Positions 52,498 to 61,968 of a stretch of 64,000 nucleotides of DNA are shown here, piece by piece. The stretch is from Robiginitomaculum antarcticum DSM 21748 (lineage in GTDB: Bacteria; Pseudomonadota; Alphaproteobacteria; Caulobacterales; Maricaulaceae). Numbering within the stretch: position 1 is the stretch's first letter; the number at the start of each line of letters is the position of its first letter. Both the position numbers and the translations under genes were made by a program. The stretch covers positions 248,001 to 312,000 of the forward strand of contig NZ_KB823011.1 in NCBI RefSeq assembly GCF_000365025.1. Reading direction: 5' to 3'. The notes under the pieces were generated by a model, which was given only the letters and a program-made list of their open reading frames with translations, had not been told where the DNA came from and made no database searches.

Positions 52498-53009
52498 TAA
52501 ACTTCATAGACTATACCGCGCAAATACCGCCGAAAGATGTCCGGTGATTAAAAACTAGCCGGTTTTTATACATATACAATTTAATTTCGCGCTCTGCCCG
52601 GCCTGATGCAGTTTTGAGACTTCCGGCCGTGAGCGCGACATTTAAAGTCTCCTGAAAAGAGAAGGGGCTAGGCTTTTCATACAAGGTAAGGTAGATTGCA
52701 TGAAACAGCTCTGCTGATCCACTCCGGATTTGCTCTATCGATTTGGTAATACCGGACAGCGCGTTAAGCGCAAAATAAAGCGTTTTGGCAAAAGCTTATG
52801 GATACCTGTAGACTTCATTCGAGAGAGGATGAAACTGCAGTGTGGGGCGCCATCGCGGTAATAGGGTTGACCTAGGTTGGACCTGTTACCGCGATGAGCC
52901 ATAATCCCCGTTTTAAAATCATGAAATTTTTCGGCGTGACCTTTCCCTCTATTGTTAAGAACCATCTAATGCGTCATAATCAGCGTTATATAATAACGGA
53001 GACACATCC
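52498..53009. other. Intergenic stretch with a long imperfect palindrome
   Basis: About 510 bases without a recognised gene between the AcvB-like gene and the S46 peptidase. It contains the palindrome at 52851-52896 and, near the peptidase start, TATAAT (52989-52994) and ACGGAG. Short ORFs in this stretch show no family features. Confidence 0.5.
52851..52896. repeat. 46-bp imperfect palindrome
   Basis: Arms CATCGCGGTAA (52851-52861) and TTACCGCGATG (52886-52896) are perfectly inverted, and the centre holds a second palindrome, ACCTAGGT. The whole is symmetric about 52873-52874. It could be a regulator-binding site, a hairpin in a leader, or an end of a mobile unit. Confidence 0.75.
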
Positions 53010-55193
53010 ATGCGTATGACACCCCACACTTTACTCTTCAGTACGGCCCTCATGAGCGGCTTGATAATCACGCCTTTGGCCGCCGCAACAGAGGGAATGT
53101 ATACCCCTGACCAATTACCGGAAATTGCTAAGGATCTGCGCAAAAAAGGTCTGAAATTAAATCCGAATCAAATTTCCGATTTGACCGGATTTCCGATGGG
53201 AGCAGTGGTGTCATTAGGCGGATGTACAGCGTCATTTGTATCCCCGCAGGGATTGGTTGTGACCAATCATCACTGCGCTTACGGGTCGATCCAATATAAT
53301 TCGACCGAGGACAATAATTATCTGGATAACGGGTTTCTGGCTCAGGCGATGGACGACGAACTTCCAGCTGCGCCGGGCTCGCGTATTTATGTGACCACCG
53401 ATCTGACGGATGTGACCCTGCGCGTGACAGGCGGTTTATCAGACGACCTAACCGGCGCGGATCGCTACGCGGCCATTGATGATAACCGCAAAGCTATCGT
53501 CGCCGAATGCGAAGCCGATGAAGGCCATCGTTGTAACGTGTCGTCATTTTATGGCGGCCTGCAATATAAATTGATTAAGAGCCTCGAAATTAAGGATGTG
53601 CGCCTCGTTTACGCGCCTGCCGGCCCGATCGGGAAATATGGCGGCGATATCGATAACTGGCAATGGCCGCGGCACACAGGCGATTTTTCATTCTATCGCG
53701 GCTATGTTTCGCCCGAAGGCAAGTCTGCTGATTTTGCCGAAGAAAATGTGCCTTACACACCGCCGCATATGCTCAAAGTGTCTGCGGGCGGTCTTGACGA
53801 GGGCGACTTTGTTATGGTGGCGGGTTATCCGGGACGCACGTCACGCTATGCCCGCTTAACCGAAGTCGAAAATACATTCGGATGGGAATATCCGACATGG
53901 ATCACCATGCTCGAAGACTGGATTGGCGCGATTAAAGATACATCCGCCGAAGGCAGTGATGCCCGTATTAAATACGAATCACGTTTGGCGGGTTTAAATA
54001 ATTATATGAAAAACTTGGGCGGCCAGATCGAAGGCGCGCGCCGCGTCGGACTTGTTGACCGCCGCAGGGCCCGTGAAGCCGCGCTCAATAGCTGGATTGC
54101 CGCAGAGGCTCCGGACGCCGGTTACGCCGAAGCGATTGCCGATCTGGATATACTGACGCGGGAAACAGCTTTTGCTAACCGCCAAAACCATTGGTACCGC
54201 AATGCAACGCGTCCGCAAATGCTGGGCGCAGCCAAGCGTCTCTACCGTTTGTCAAAAGAGAGCCAAAAGCCGGATGCCCAGCGCGAAACCGGATATCAAG
54301 AGCGTGATCTGGATCGTATCAAAGAAAGTCTAACCGCGATTGACCGCCGCTATGACGCTGCTGTGGACAAAGCCGAGTGGATGATGTTCCTCAAAGGCTA
54401 TATGGCGCAGCCCGCTGAGCAGCGCGTGGCCGCATTTGACACCGCTTTAGGATTGAACGACGGGATGAGCGCGCAGGCCATATCGGATAAACTCGATATG
54501 TATTACGCCAATACAGCACTTTCGGATAAAGAGACGCGCCTCTCTTTGATGACAGCCACGCCTGAAGAGCTTGAGGCCAGCGCCGACCCGTTTATGACAT
54601 TGGCAGTGGCTCTGTTCGAGCAGAATAAAGCCATGGAAGACGCGTCTAAAGCGCGCTCGGGCCGTTACGCCGTATTAGAGCCAAAATATATGGAAGCGAT
54701 TATTGCATGGCAGAAATCGCAGGGCATGACAGCCTATCCTGATGCTAACTCTACATTGCGCGTAACTTACGGCAATGTGATGGGCGGTTCCCCTAAGGAC
54801 GGGATGAGCTATATGCCTTTCACGACCGTTGAAGGTATTGTGGAGAAAGATACGACAGAGGATCCGTTCAATTCTCCGCAAAAGCAGCTCGATCTGATTA
54901 AGGCCCAAGATTACGGACGTTATGCGCTTAAGTCTATCGGGTCTGTTCCGGTCAATTTTCTCACAGATCTGGACTCGACCGGCGGCAATTCCGGTTCGGC
55001 GACGCTGAATGCCCGCGGTGAATTGGTTGGCCTGCTGTTTGACGGTACGATTGAGAGCGTGAATTCGGACTGGGATTTTGATCCGCGCACGACACGCTCC
55101 ATTCATGTGGATAGCCGCTATATGCTCTGGGTTATGGAAAAAGTTGACGGTGCAGACCGTCTGCTCAATGAGATGGATATCGTCGGAAAATAG
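53010..55193 (+). CDS. S46 family dipeptidyl peptidase (DPP7-like)
   Basis: 727 residues with a signal peptide (about 1-26). Serine protease triad: His in T-N-H-H-C-A-Y-G (87/88), Asp in D-I-D-N-W-Q-W-P, and Ser661 in G-G-N-S-G-S. Downstream G-L-L-F-D-G resembles DPP7, where glycine at this point prefers hydrophobic side chains, rather than DPP11, which has arginine and prefers acidic residues. It releases dipeptides from peptide N-termini in the periplasm. A strong terminator follows. Confidence 0.9.
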   Translation: MRMTPHTLLFSTALMSGLIITPLAAATEGMYTPDQLPEIAKDLRKKGLKLNPNQISDLTGFPMGAVVSLGGCTASFVSPQGLVVTNHHCAYGSIQYNSTEDNNYLDNGFLAQAMDDELPAAPGSRIYVTTDLTDVTLRVTGGLSDDLTGADRYAAIDDNRKAIVAECEADEGHRCNVSSFYGGLQYKLIKSLEIKDVRLVYAPAGPIGKYGGDIDNWQWPRHTGDFSFYRGYVSPEGKSADFAEENVPYTPPHMLKVSAGGLDEGDFVMVAGYPGRTSRYARLTEVENTFGWEYPTWITMLEDWIGAIKDTSAEGSDARIKYESRLAGLNNYMKNLGGQIEGARRVGLVDRRRAREAALNSWIAAEAPDAGYAEAIADLDILTRETAFANRQNHWYRNATRPQMLGAAKRLYRLSKESQKPDAQRETGYQERDLDRIKESLTAIDRRYDAAVDKAEWMMFLKGYMAQPAEQRVAAFDTALGLNDGMSAQAISDKLDMYYANTALSDKETRLSLMTATPEELEASADPFMTLAVALFEQNKAMEDASKARSGRYAVLEPKYMEAIIAWQKSQGMTAYPDANSTLRVTYGNVMGGSPKDGMSYMPFTTVEGIVEKDTTEDPFNSPQKQLDLIKAQDYGRYALKSIGSVPVNFLTDLDSTGGNSGSATLNARGELVGLLFDGTIESVNSDWDFDPRTTRSIHVDSRYMLWVMEKVDGADRLLNEMDIVGK

Positions 55194-55215
55194 CTTTGAT
55201 GTATATCCCGTGACA

Positions 55216-55242
55216 AAAGGCCGGGCATTGTCCGGCCTTTTT
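55216..55242 (+). terminator. Intrinsic terminator of the S46 peptidase gene
   Basis: AAAGGCCGG-gcattgt-CCGGCCTTT, a 9-bp stem with a seven-base loop and five T residues, 23 bases after the stop codon. Confidence 0.9.
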
Positions 55243-55357
55243 CATGCGCCCGGTCTGAATACTGATTTCAAGGCGCCGGTAGGCTTAATTCACTGTGTAA
55301 ACAGCATTTTCACTATTTGTCCTTATCCCTGCCTAGAGATGGAACGGGAAGATCAAT

Positions 55358-57574
55358 TTGACTTTAAATTCAGCTAAGCTGGCAGATACATCAAATCTTA
55401 CGCTTCCGGACGACCCGGACAGCGCGACATTTCTTGAACAGCAAGACAAAATCATTCAGGCCAGTCAGTTTCACTGGATTCACTGGGTAATTATTCTGGC
55501 TTCGTTTCTAGTCACAATGGTGGCTTGGCAATACGCCAAGGTTCAAAATGACACACAGGTTGCTGAGCGATTTAACCGTGAAACCGGACAGGTTGTTGAT
55601 TTGATCGCCGATCGCATGAAAAAATATGAAGATGTGTTATGGGGCGCGGTTGCGGCGACAAAATCCAGTCCTGACGGCATGACGCTTGACCGTTGGGAGC
55701 GGTTTAGCGCAGCGCTGAAAATCGAAATGGCCTATCCGGGCATTAACGGCATCGGCCTGATCGATTATCTCCGACCTGAAGACCTGGATGACTATCTGGC
55801 CCTGCAGCGGGATACACGCCCTGACTACAAAGTGTTCCCAGCTCATAATCGCGGCGAGTTTTTACCCATAACCTTTATCGAGCCTGTTGCCAGCAATAGC
55901 GCCGCCGTCGGTCTGGATGTGGCGCATGAGGATAATAGGTACACAGCTGCGATGAAGGCCCGCGACACAGGCGAGGCACAAATCACCGGACCTATTATTT
56001 TGGTGCAGGACGCCAGAAAAACTCCAGGATTTTTATTCTACGCACCCAATTACGCTGTGGATAATCCCACCACGCTAACGGAGCGTCGGGATACGTTCAC
56101 CGGCATGGCCTATGCCCCGTTTATATTCGAGCGATTAATGGATGGCGCACTGGGCAATGAGCAAAGGCGCGTTGGCCTAACCATTCGCGATGGCGACGAT
56201 GTATTATTTGATGAAAAAGTTACCGATCGCGAAGGCCGCAAAGGAGAGCCGGCTTACACAACAAGTGTGATACAGGACATGCACGGGCGGTCCTGGACAT
56301 ATGACATTTGGAGCCGGCCGGCTTTTGAAGCGACAGCCATTAATAACAAACCGCTTATCATCCTGGGCGGGGGTATCTTGGTGGAAATTTTGCTGGTCGG
56401 GTTATTTATATTGCTGACACGGTCTAACCGCCGCGCAATTCTTTTTGCTAATAAAATGTCCGCAGTGCAGCAGTCGCAGGCTAAGCGCCTAAATAACATT
56501 CTCGAAAATGCGGTCGAAGGGATCATGACGCTCTCGTCAGATGGAAAAGTGCTCAGCTATAACAAAGCGTGCGAGAGTATTTTCGGCTATGAATTTTCAG
56601 CTATTAAAGGCAAGGATGTCAAAATTCTTATCCCTCAATTCTGGGCATCCTATGCAGTGATTCAGGATAATAAGCGTAGCATATCAAATGATAACGACGG
56701 CAATAATGCGCATAAATCCTCGGAGGCCACAGGGCTTAAATTCGGTCGCACCCAAGTTCCGCTTGAGCTGTCTGTGAGTGAGATCACTGATGATGGCCAG
56801 ATGATCTATAATGCGATTGTCAGAGATATTACGCGTCAGAAGAAAGCAGAAACCGAGCGAAATAGCGCCATGGAGAACTTACTGCTTACTAACCAAGATC
56901 TCGAAATGTTTGCTTATAGCGCCTCGCATGATCTGAAATCGCCGCTGCGCTCAATCGATAATCTGTCTCAGTGGATAGCCGAGGATATTGATGACAAGAT
57001 TGATGATGAGACCCGCGAGCGTCTGGCTATGTTGCGTGGCCGGGTCAAACGTATGGAAGGGTTGCTTAATAGTCTGCTGCAATATTCGCGTGCGGGCAAA
57101 AATAAAATAGGCGGCGTAGAAATCATGGCAAATACACTTGTCGCTGATGTTTCCAATGCACTGGATATTCCTGACGGCATGACCCTTATAATTGACGACA
57201 GTCTGAGCGGTATTGATGTAAGGCGCATGCCTTTGGAACAAATTTTTCACAATCTTATCAGTAATGCCTTCAAGCACCACGACAAACCCAACGGAATTGT
57301 AACGGTCTCCGCCACGGTTACGGATGATAATTATATATTTAAGGTAAGCGATAACGGCCCGGGAATTCCTGTCGATTTTCAGGAAAAAGTTTTCGGCATG
57401 TTTCAAACGTTAAAGCCCCGCGATATGGTCGAAGGCACGGGTATGGGGCTGGCTTTGGTCAAAAAGCTCGTCCGCTACCACAATGGACATATTGATTTAA
57501 TCTCTACGCCCGGTAAAGGTAGTGACTTTGTGGTCACGTGGCCAAAACTGTCGGCTGTGAAAGCGGCGGCTTAG
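55358..57574 (+). CDS. CHASE-PAS sensor histidine kinase
   Basis: 738 residues, TTG start with GGGAAGA upstream. Helix 1 at about 42-62, a periplasmic CHASE domain (about 70-300) containing G-I-N-G-I-G-L-I-D-Y and F-I-E-P-V-A-S-N, helix 2 near 332-355, a PAS domain (about 380-500), then HisKA with H524 in S-A-S-H-D-L-K-S-P-L-R-S-I and an ATPase domain with N-A-F-K-H-H and D-N-G-P-G-I-P. CHASE domains sense small extracellular ligands. No response regulator is adjacent, so the partner is encoded elsewhere. Confidence 0.9.
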   Translation: MTLNSAKLADTSNLTLPDDPDSATFLEQQDKIIQASQFHWIHWVIILASFLVTMVAWQYAKVQNDTQVAERFNRETGQVVDLIADRMKKYEDVLWGAVAATKSSPDGMTLDRWERFSAALKIEMAYPGINGIGLIDYLRPEDLDDYLALQRDTRPDYKVFPAHNRGEFLPITFIEPVASNSAAVGLDVAHEDNRYTAAMKARDTGEAQITGPIILVQDARKTPGFLFYAPNYAVDNPTTLTERRDTFTGMAYAPFIFERLMDGALGNEQRRVGLTIRDGDDVLFDEKVTDREGRKGEPAYTTSVIQDMHGRSWTYDIWSRPAFEATAINNKPLIILGGGILVEILLVGLFILLTRSNRRAILFANKMSAVQQSQAKRLNNILENAVEGIMTLSSDGKVLSYNKACESIFGYEFSAIKGKDVKILIPQFWASYAVIQDNKRSISNDNDGNNAHKSSEATGLKFGRTQVPLELSVSEITDDGQMIYNAIVRDITRQKKAETERNSAMENLLLTNQDLEMFAYSASHDLKSPLRSIDNLSQWIAEDIDDKIDDETRERLAMLRGRVKRMEGLLNSLLQYSRAGKNKIGGVEIMANTLVADVSNALDIPDGMTLIIDDSLSGIDVRRMPLEQIFHNLISNAFKHHDKPNGIVTVSATVTDDNYIFKVSDNGPGIPVDFQEKVFGMFQTLKPRDMVEGTGMGLALVKKLVRYHNGHIDLISTPGKGSDFVVTWPKLSAVKAAA

Positions 57575-57581
57575 AGCCAGT

Positions 57582-58271
57582 TCACATCAACCCCAAACTT
57601 TTAAAACTCACCGTATTATTGCGCCCGACAATAATATGATCATGGACGGATATGCCAATAGGCTTAGCGGCGGCCATAACGACATTGGTCATATCGATAT
57701 CGCTCTGGCTCGGTGTGGGGTCACCGCTGGGATGATTATGGCATAATATGACAGCGGTGCTGCCCAATTCTAAAGCGCGCTTGATGATTTCCCGCGGATA
57801 GACGGGCGCGCGGTCGACCGTGCCTTTGCCGAGAACCTCATCCGCGACGAGGCGGTTTTTCTTGTCGAGAAACAGAACGCGAAACTGCTCATTTGTTTCG
57901 TATTGCATGGCTCCGCGCACATAATCGAGCAAGGCGGTCCATGATGACAGGATTGGACGGGAGAGAACATTTTCGCGGTTCAAACGCAAAGCCGCGGCGT
58001 GCAGAACTTTGATGTTGGCTGCCGTCACTGCGCCGACGCCTTTAACCTCAACCAGACGCTCTACAGGCGCGGTCATGACTTCGGCAAAGCTGCCGAATGT
58101 GTTAATCAAACGTTTGGCGAGCGGTTTGGTGTCTTTCTGCGGAATGCACTGGAACAGATAAAGTTCAAGCAGCTCATAATCGGGCAGGGCGTCCGCCCCC
58201 CCGTCCAAAAACCGCTCGCGCAGGCGCGGCCTGTGACCGGCATCTTTATGCTCAGGCTTAGGCAATGACAC
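57582..58271 (-). CDS. radC: RadC family JAB/JAMM protein
   Basis: 229 residues. An N-terminal helix-hairpin-helix segment (D-A-L-P-D-Y-E-L-L-E-L-Y-L-F) and the JAMM metal motif H-N-H-P-S-G-D-P-T-P-S-Q-S-D. Despite the name, a DNA-repair role for RadC is doubtful; it is a predicted metalloprotease or nuclease-like protein. It starts two bases after the map stop, so the two form a minus-strand operon. Confidence 0.92.
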   Translation of the reverse strand: MSLPKPEHKDAGHRPRLRERFLDGGADALPDYELLELYLFQCIPQKDTKPLAKRLINTFGSFAEVMTAPVERLVEVKGVGAVTAANIKVLHAAALRLNRENVLSRPILSSWTALLDYVRGAMQYETNEQFRVLFLDKKNRLVADEVLGKGTVDRAPVYPREIIKRALELGSTAVILCHNHPSGDPTPSQSDIDMTNVVMAAAKPIGISVHDHIIVGRNNTVSFKSLGLM

Positions 58272-58273
58272 GC

Positions 58274-59095
58274 TTAAACATAAGGCGGCTTGTGAAGCCC
58301 CTTAGGCGAAAGTGTGAATATTTCGCAGCCTGTCTTTGTAACGCCAATACTGTGCTCGAATTGCGCCGTTAATTTCTTGTCGCGCGTCACAGCGGTCCAG
58401 CCATCGGAGAGGACTTTGACATCCGGCTTGCCGAGATTGATCATCGGCTCGACGGTAAAGAACATGCCTTCGCGCAATTCTTCGCCTTGACCGGGGCGTC
58501 CAAAATGCAAAATATTCGGGGCGTCATGAAAGACGCGGCCCAGGCCGTGGCCGCAAAAGTCCTGCACGACAGAGCAGCGCTCGCCTTCGGCAAATTTCTG
58601 GATAGCATGGCCGATATCGCCTGTCGTATTGCCCGGCTTAACGGCTGAGAGGCCCAGCATCAGACTTTCATAGGTAATATTAATCAGGCGCTCTGCACGG
58701 CGGTTGATCTCGCCGACCGGATACATGCGCGATGTGTCGCCGTGCCAGCCATCCACAATAACGGTGACGTCAATATTAACAATATCGCCGTTTTTCATGG
58801 GCTTGGGCGCGGGAATGCCGTGACAGACGACATGGTTGATGGAAGTGCAGATGGATTTGGGGTAGCCGCGATAATTCAGGCAGGCCGGCGTGGCGCCGTG
58901 ATCGAGCACAAATTCGCGCGCCGCATCATCCAGCGCTTCAGTGGTTACGCCCGGCTTAACCATAGGCACAAGCATATCCAGACACTGCGCCGCCAGCCGT
59001 CCGGCTTTGCGCATGCCCTCAAAAGCCGCTTCATTATAGATTTTAATGTCATTTGAGCGGCCCGCAGGCGCAAGATCAGCGTCGATATAATTCAT
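58274..59095 (-). CDS. map: Methionine aminopeptidase, type I
   Basis: 273 residues. Metal ligands: two aspartates in N-I-D-V-T-V-I-V-D-G-W-H-G-D-T-S, His in C-G-H-G-L-G-R-V-F-H, and glutamates in F-T-V-E-P-M-I and Q-F-E-H-S. It removes the initiator methionine from new proteins. First gene of a two-gene unit with radC. Length is normal. Confidence 0.95.
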   Translation of the reverse strand: MNYIDADLAPAGRSNDIKIYNEAAFEGMRKAGRLAAQCLDMLVPMVKPGVTTEALDDAAREFVLDHGATPACLNYRGYPKSICTSINHVVCHGIPAPKPMKNGDIVNIDVTVIVDGWHGDTSRMYPVGEINRRAERLINITYESLMLGLSAVKPGNTTGDIGHAIQKFAEGERCSVVQDFCGHGLGRVFHDAPNILHFGRPGQGEELREGMFFTVEPMINLGKPDVKVLSDGWTAVTRDKKLTAQFEHSIGVTKTGCEIFTLSPKGLHKPPYV

Positions 59096-59174
59096 AGTCT
59101 TTCCTTTAATGCTTCATATAGCCATGACGCACGCGAAAGACTAGTATTTGTGTGAACAACGATATGAGTCATTT

Positions 59175-59423
59175 GTGAGCCAAAAGCCGCCGCCCATTCC
59201 CCGTGATAAAACCGACAATTTCACGCCTGAGATGATACAACAGCGTGATGATTTTATCACCGCGCAAACGGGGGTGTTGCCTAGGCATATTGACGGATGT
59301 GTCTATATGCCCATGGCGACGACCAAAGCCACGGTGCTGGCCGGTGAGATTTCGCTCTCCTCCGCCGTGGTTGGCGATTATGGGGTCGAGAGCCATGACG
59401 CGCATGGACGCAACAGGCCGTGA
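59175..59423 (+). CDS. Small unknown protein coupled to the CinA-like gene
   Basis: About 82 residues from a GTG at 59175. Its stop overlaps the next gene's GTG start (GTGA), the strongest sign that it is real. Text such as F-T-P-E-M-I-Q-Q-R-D-D-F-I-T-A-Q-T-G and C-V-Y-M-P-M is not a recognised family. A longer TTG start at 59148 is possible. No domain, signal or membrane segment is seen. Confidence 0.5.
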   Translation: MSQKPPPIPRDKTDNFTPEMIQQRDDFITAQTGVLPRHIDGCVYMPMATTKATVLAGEISLSSAVVGDYGVESHDAHGRNRP

Positions 59424-60151
59424 GTAAAGTCGTTTCTGCAGGCGTCATTCTGATCGGTGACGAGCTTTTATCAGGCCGCACCCAGGATACCAATCTGGGC
59501 ACAATCGCCAAATGGCTGGAGCCGCTTGGCGTGCGCGTCATGGAAGCGCGCATTATTGCTGATAACGCCGATACGATTAGCGCTACGGTGAAAGATTTCT
59601 CCGCGCGCTTTGACTATGTTTTCACCACAGGCGGGATCGGCCCGACCCATGACGATATCACGGCGGATTGCATTGCGGCGGCCTTCGGGATGGGTATTAG
59701 CGAGAGAGAAGACGCGCTAGCGCAGTTGCGCGAACGCTATGACGAGTCCGAGCTTAACGCCGCGCGTCGCCGCATGGCCCGCATTCCGGATGGGGCAAGC
59801 CTGATTAAAAACCCGGTCAGTCAAGCGCCGGGATTTCAGACGCATAATGTATTCACTCTGGCGGGCGTGCCACAAATCATGCGCGGTATGCTGACCGATA
59901 TCAGCTACCGCATTAAAGGCGGCGTGACGCTTAAATCCATTACCGTGACGGTTGAGGGGATAGGCGAGGGCGATGCCGCCGCGCCGCTCGCACACATTGA
60001 GAAAGAGCACCCGGGCGTTTCTATCGGCAGCTATCCATTTTTCAATGACGAGCTGCGCGGCGTGAATTTTGTCGCCCGCGCTGAGGATGAGGCGGTATTG
60101 GAGGCGGTGAAAGCCGCATTGGAAGACTTAGCGGCAAAATTAGGCGGCTAG
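59420..60151 (+). CDS. Molybdopterin-binding/CinA N-terminal domain protein
   Basis: 243 residues of MoaB/Mog fold, GTG start: A-G-V-I-L-I-G-D-E-L-L-S-G-R-T-Q-D-T-N and T-T-G-G-I-G-P-T-H-D-D-I-T, with A-G-V-P-Q-I-M later. It lacks the C-terminal deamidase domain of full CinA. Such stand-alone proteins may act in nucleotide recycling; the exact reaction is untested. Coupled to the upstream small gene. Confidence 0.9.
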   Translation: MSKVVSAGVILIGDELLSGRTQDTNLGTIAKWLEPLGVRVMEARIIADNADTISATVKDFSARFDYVFTTGGIGPTHDDITADCIAAAFGMGISEREDALAQLRERYDESELNAARRRMARIPDGASLIKNPVSQAPGFQTHNVFTLAGVPQIMRGMLTDISYRIKGGVTLKSITVTVEGIGEGDAAAPLAHIEKEHPGVSIGSYPFFNDELRGVNFVARAEDEAVLEAVKAALEDLAAKLGG

Positions 60152-60232
60152 AGTGCAAACAATACGACAACAGGCCTTATTGATGTCGTTATTGGATTGG
60201 ATATAGTGGACAAATCATTACCGGAGGCCAGC

Positions 60233-61900
60233 ATGAGACATTTATTACTAAGCGTAGCGGTTTTAGCTTTGGTCGCCTGTTCAACATCGGGCGATCAAAA
60301 TAAAAACAATACGCAAGCTGATGAAATCGTAGTCACGGGCTCGCGTATTAAAGGTAAGCCATCTTCATATCCGTCGCCTGCCGTTGTCGCCCAACCTCAG
60401 ATGATTGGCCGGGACGGATCAATGGGTGGAGCCCCGCTGCCGCCCCGTATTGATGGTTATTATCCTGAGCAAGATACGAGCGAATATGCCGATTATGATC
60501 CTTCTGCGTTCAAAGACGTCGCAGTCGAGCCTGTGTCTACATTTTCTGCCGATGTGGATACCGCCAGCTACGCGCTGACCCGTCAATATGTCGAGCGCGG
60601 CGAGCGCCCGCCGGACGGCAGCGTTCGCATCGAAGAAATGATCAATTACTTCGATTATGACTACGCGCTGCCCGAAAGTCTGAACGCGCCGTTTCGCCCG
60701 AACATTGCTGTGACGCCCAGCCCGTGGAATAGGGATACACAGCTGCTTCATATCGGGATCAAAGGCTATGACGATATTGCGGCAGACCGTCCGCCGCTCA
60801 ATCTCGTCTTTTTAATTGATGTGTCCGGCTCTATGAATGCGCCGAATAAATTACCGCTCGTGAAAAGATCTATGGGGATTTTGGTTGACCAACTGCGCCC
60901 CGAAGACCGTATTTCCATTGTCACTTACGCCAGCGGGGAAGAGGTCGTGCTCAAAGCCGCGCGCGGTAGCGAGAAAGACAAAATCATGGCCGCCGTGAAC
61001 GCACTGAACGCGGGCGGCAGTACGGCGGGCGCGGCGGGTCTGCAAAAAGCCTATGAGATGGCCGAACGCTATTTCAAACGCGGCGGCGTTAACCGGGTTG
61101 TTATGGCAACGGATGGCGATTTTAATGTCGGTATATCCGACCCCGAGGCGCTCAAAAATTATGTCACAGAAAAGCGCGAAACGGGCGTCTATCTGTCGAT
61201 CTTTGGCTATGGCCTCGGCAATATCAAAGATAATCGTATTCAGGCGCTCGCTCAAAATGGGAATGGCACGGCGGGATATATCGACAGCGTGCGCGAGGCC
61301 CGCAAAGTTTTTGATGATGATTTCTCCGGCAATTTATTTCCCATTGCCAATGACGTAAAAATTCAGGTTGAATTTAACCCTGCCGTTGTCGGCAGCTACC
61401 GATTGCTGGGCTATGAGACCCGCGCGCTGGCGCGTCAGGATTTTAATGATGACAAGGTTGATGCCGGTGATATCGGCGCAGGCCACAGCGTCACGGCGAT
61501 TTATGAGATCAGCCCGAACTCCACCGGACAGGGCGATGTCGACCCGCTGCGCTATAGCGAGGAACACTTACGCGCCGCTGATTTCCAAGGCGAAATCGCA
61601 TTCGTCAAACTGCGCTATAAAAAGCCGGGCGAAGATGTGTCCAAACTGATATCGCGCCCCGTCACGGCCCGCGACGTGTACGCGTCCATGAATAACGCCC
61701 CTGAATCTGCGCGATTTGCCACCGCTGTTGCGGCATATGCAATGAAACTGCGCGGCGATGACAGCGTGACCGCGCTTAGTTGGGCGGACATTACCACTAT
61801 GGCTAATAGCGCAAAAGGCGCTGACCCTTATGGCTACCGCGCCGAATTTGTTGCGCTGTCCCGCGATGCTGCGCTGATTAAAGAACCGGAAGGGAAATAG
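60233..61900 (+). CDS. VWA-domain lipoprotein (YfbK-like) with TonB-receptor-like motif
   Basis: About 555 residues. Lipobox L-V-A-C, then an unstructured region, then a VWA domain with intact MIDAS D-V-S-G-S-M (about 198-203), followed by the DUF3520-type C-terminal domain. In the N-terminal region the text E-I-V-V-T-G-S-R-I-K appears, which is the signature that TonB-dependent receptors carry near their start. GGAGG precedes ATG 60233. Probably located in the outer envelope; VWA proteins bind partners through metal. Role unknown. Confidence 0.85.
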   Translation: MRHLLLSVAVLALVACSTSGDQNKNNTQADEIVVTGSRIKGKPSSYPSPAVVAQPQMIGRDGSMGGAPLPPRIDGYYPEQDTSEYADYDPSAFKDVAVEPVSTFSADVDTASYALTRQYVERGERPPDGSVRIEEMINYFDYDYALPESLNAPFRPNIAVTPSPWNRDTQLLHIGIKGYDDIAADRPPLNLVFLIDVSGSMNAPNKLPLVKRSMGILVDQLRPEDRISIVTYASGEEVVLKAARGSEKDKIMAAVNALNAGGSTAGAAGLQKAYEMAERYFKRGGVNRVVMATDGDFNVGISDPEALKNYVTEKRETGVYLSIFGYGLGNIKDNRIQALAQNGNGTAGYIDSVREARKVFDDDFSGNLFPIANDVKIQVEFNPAVVGSYRLLGYETRALARQDFNDDKVDAGDIGAGHSVTAIYEISPNSTGQGDVDPLRYSEEHLRAADFQGEIAFVKLRYKKPGEDVSKLISRPVTARDVYASMNNAPESARFATAVAAYAMKLRGDDSVTALSWADITTMANSAKGADPYGYRAEFVALSRDAALIKEPEGK

Positions 61901-61968
61901 GCCTGTCAATAATGTGCCGCATTGTTTATTACTGCTTCTGTGACTAAGCTAAGTCTGTAGGAGAGACT

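Noticed and set aside
55078-55377. 99-residue ORF across the end of the S46 gene and its terminator
   Set aside because: It is in another frame, crosses a strong terminator, and has no family features.
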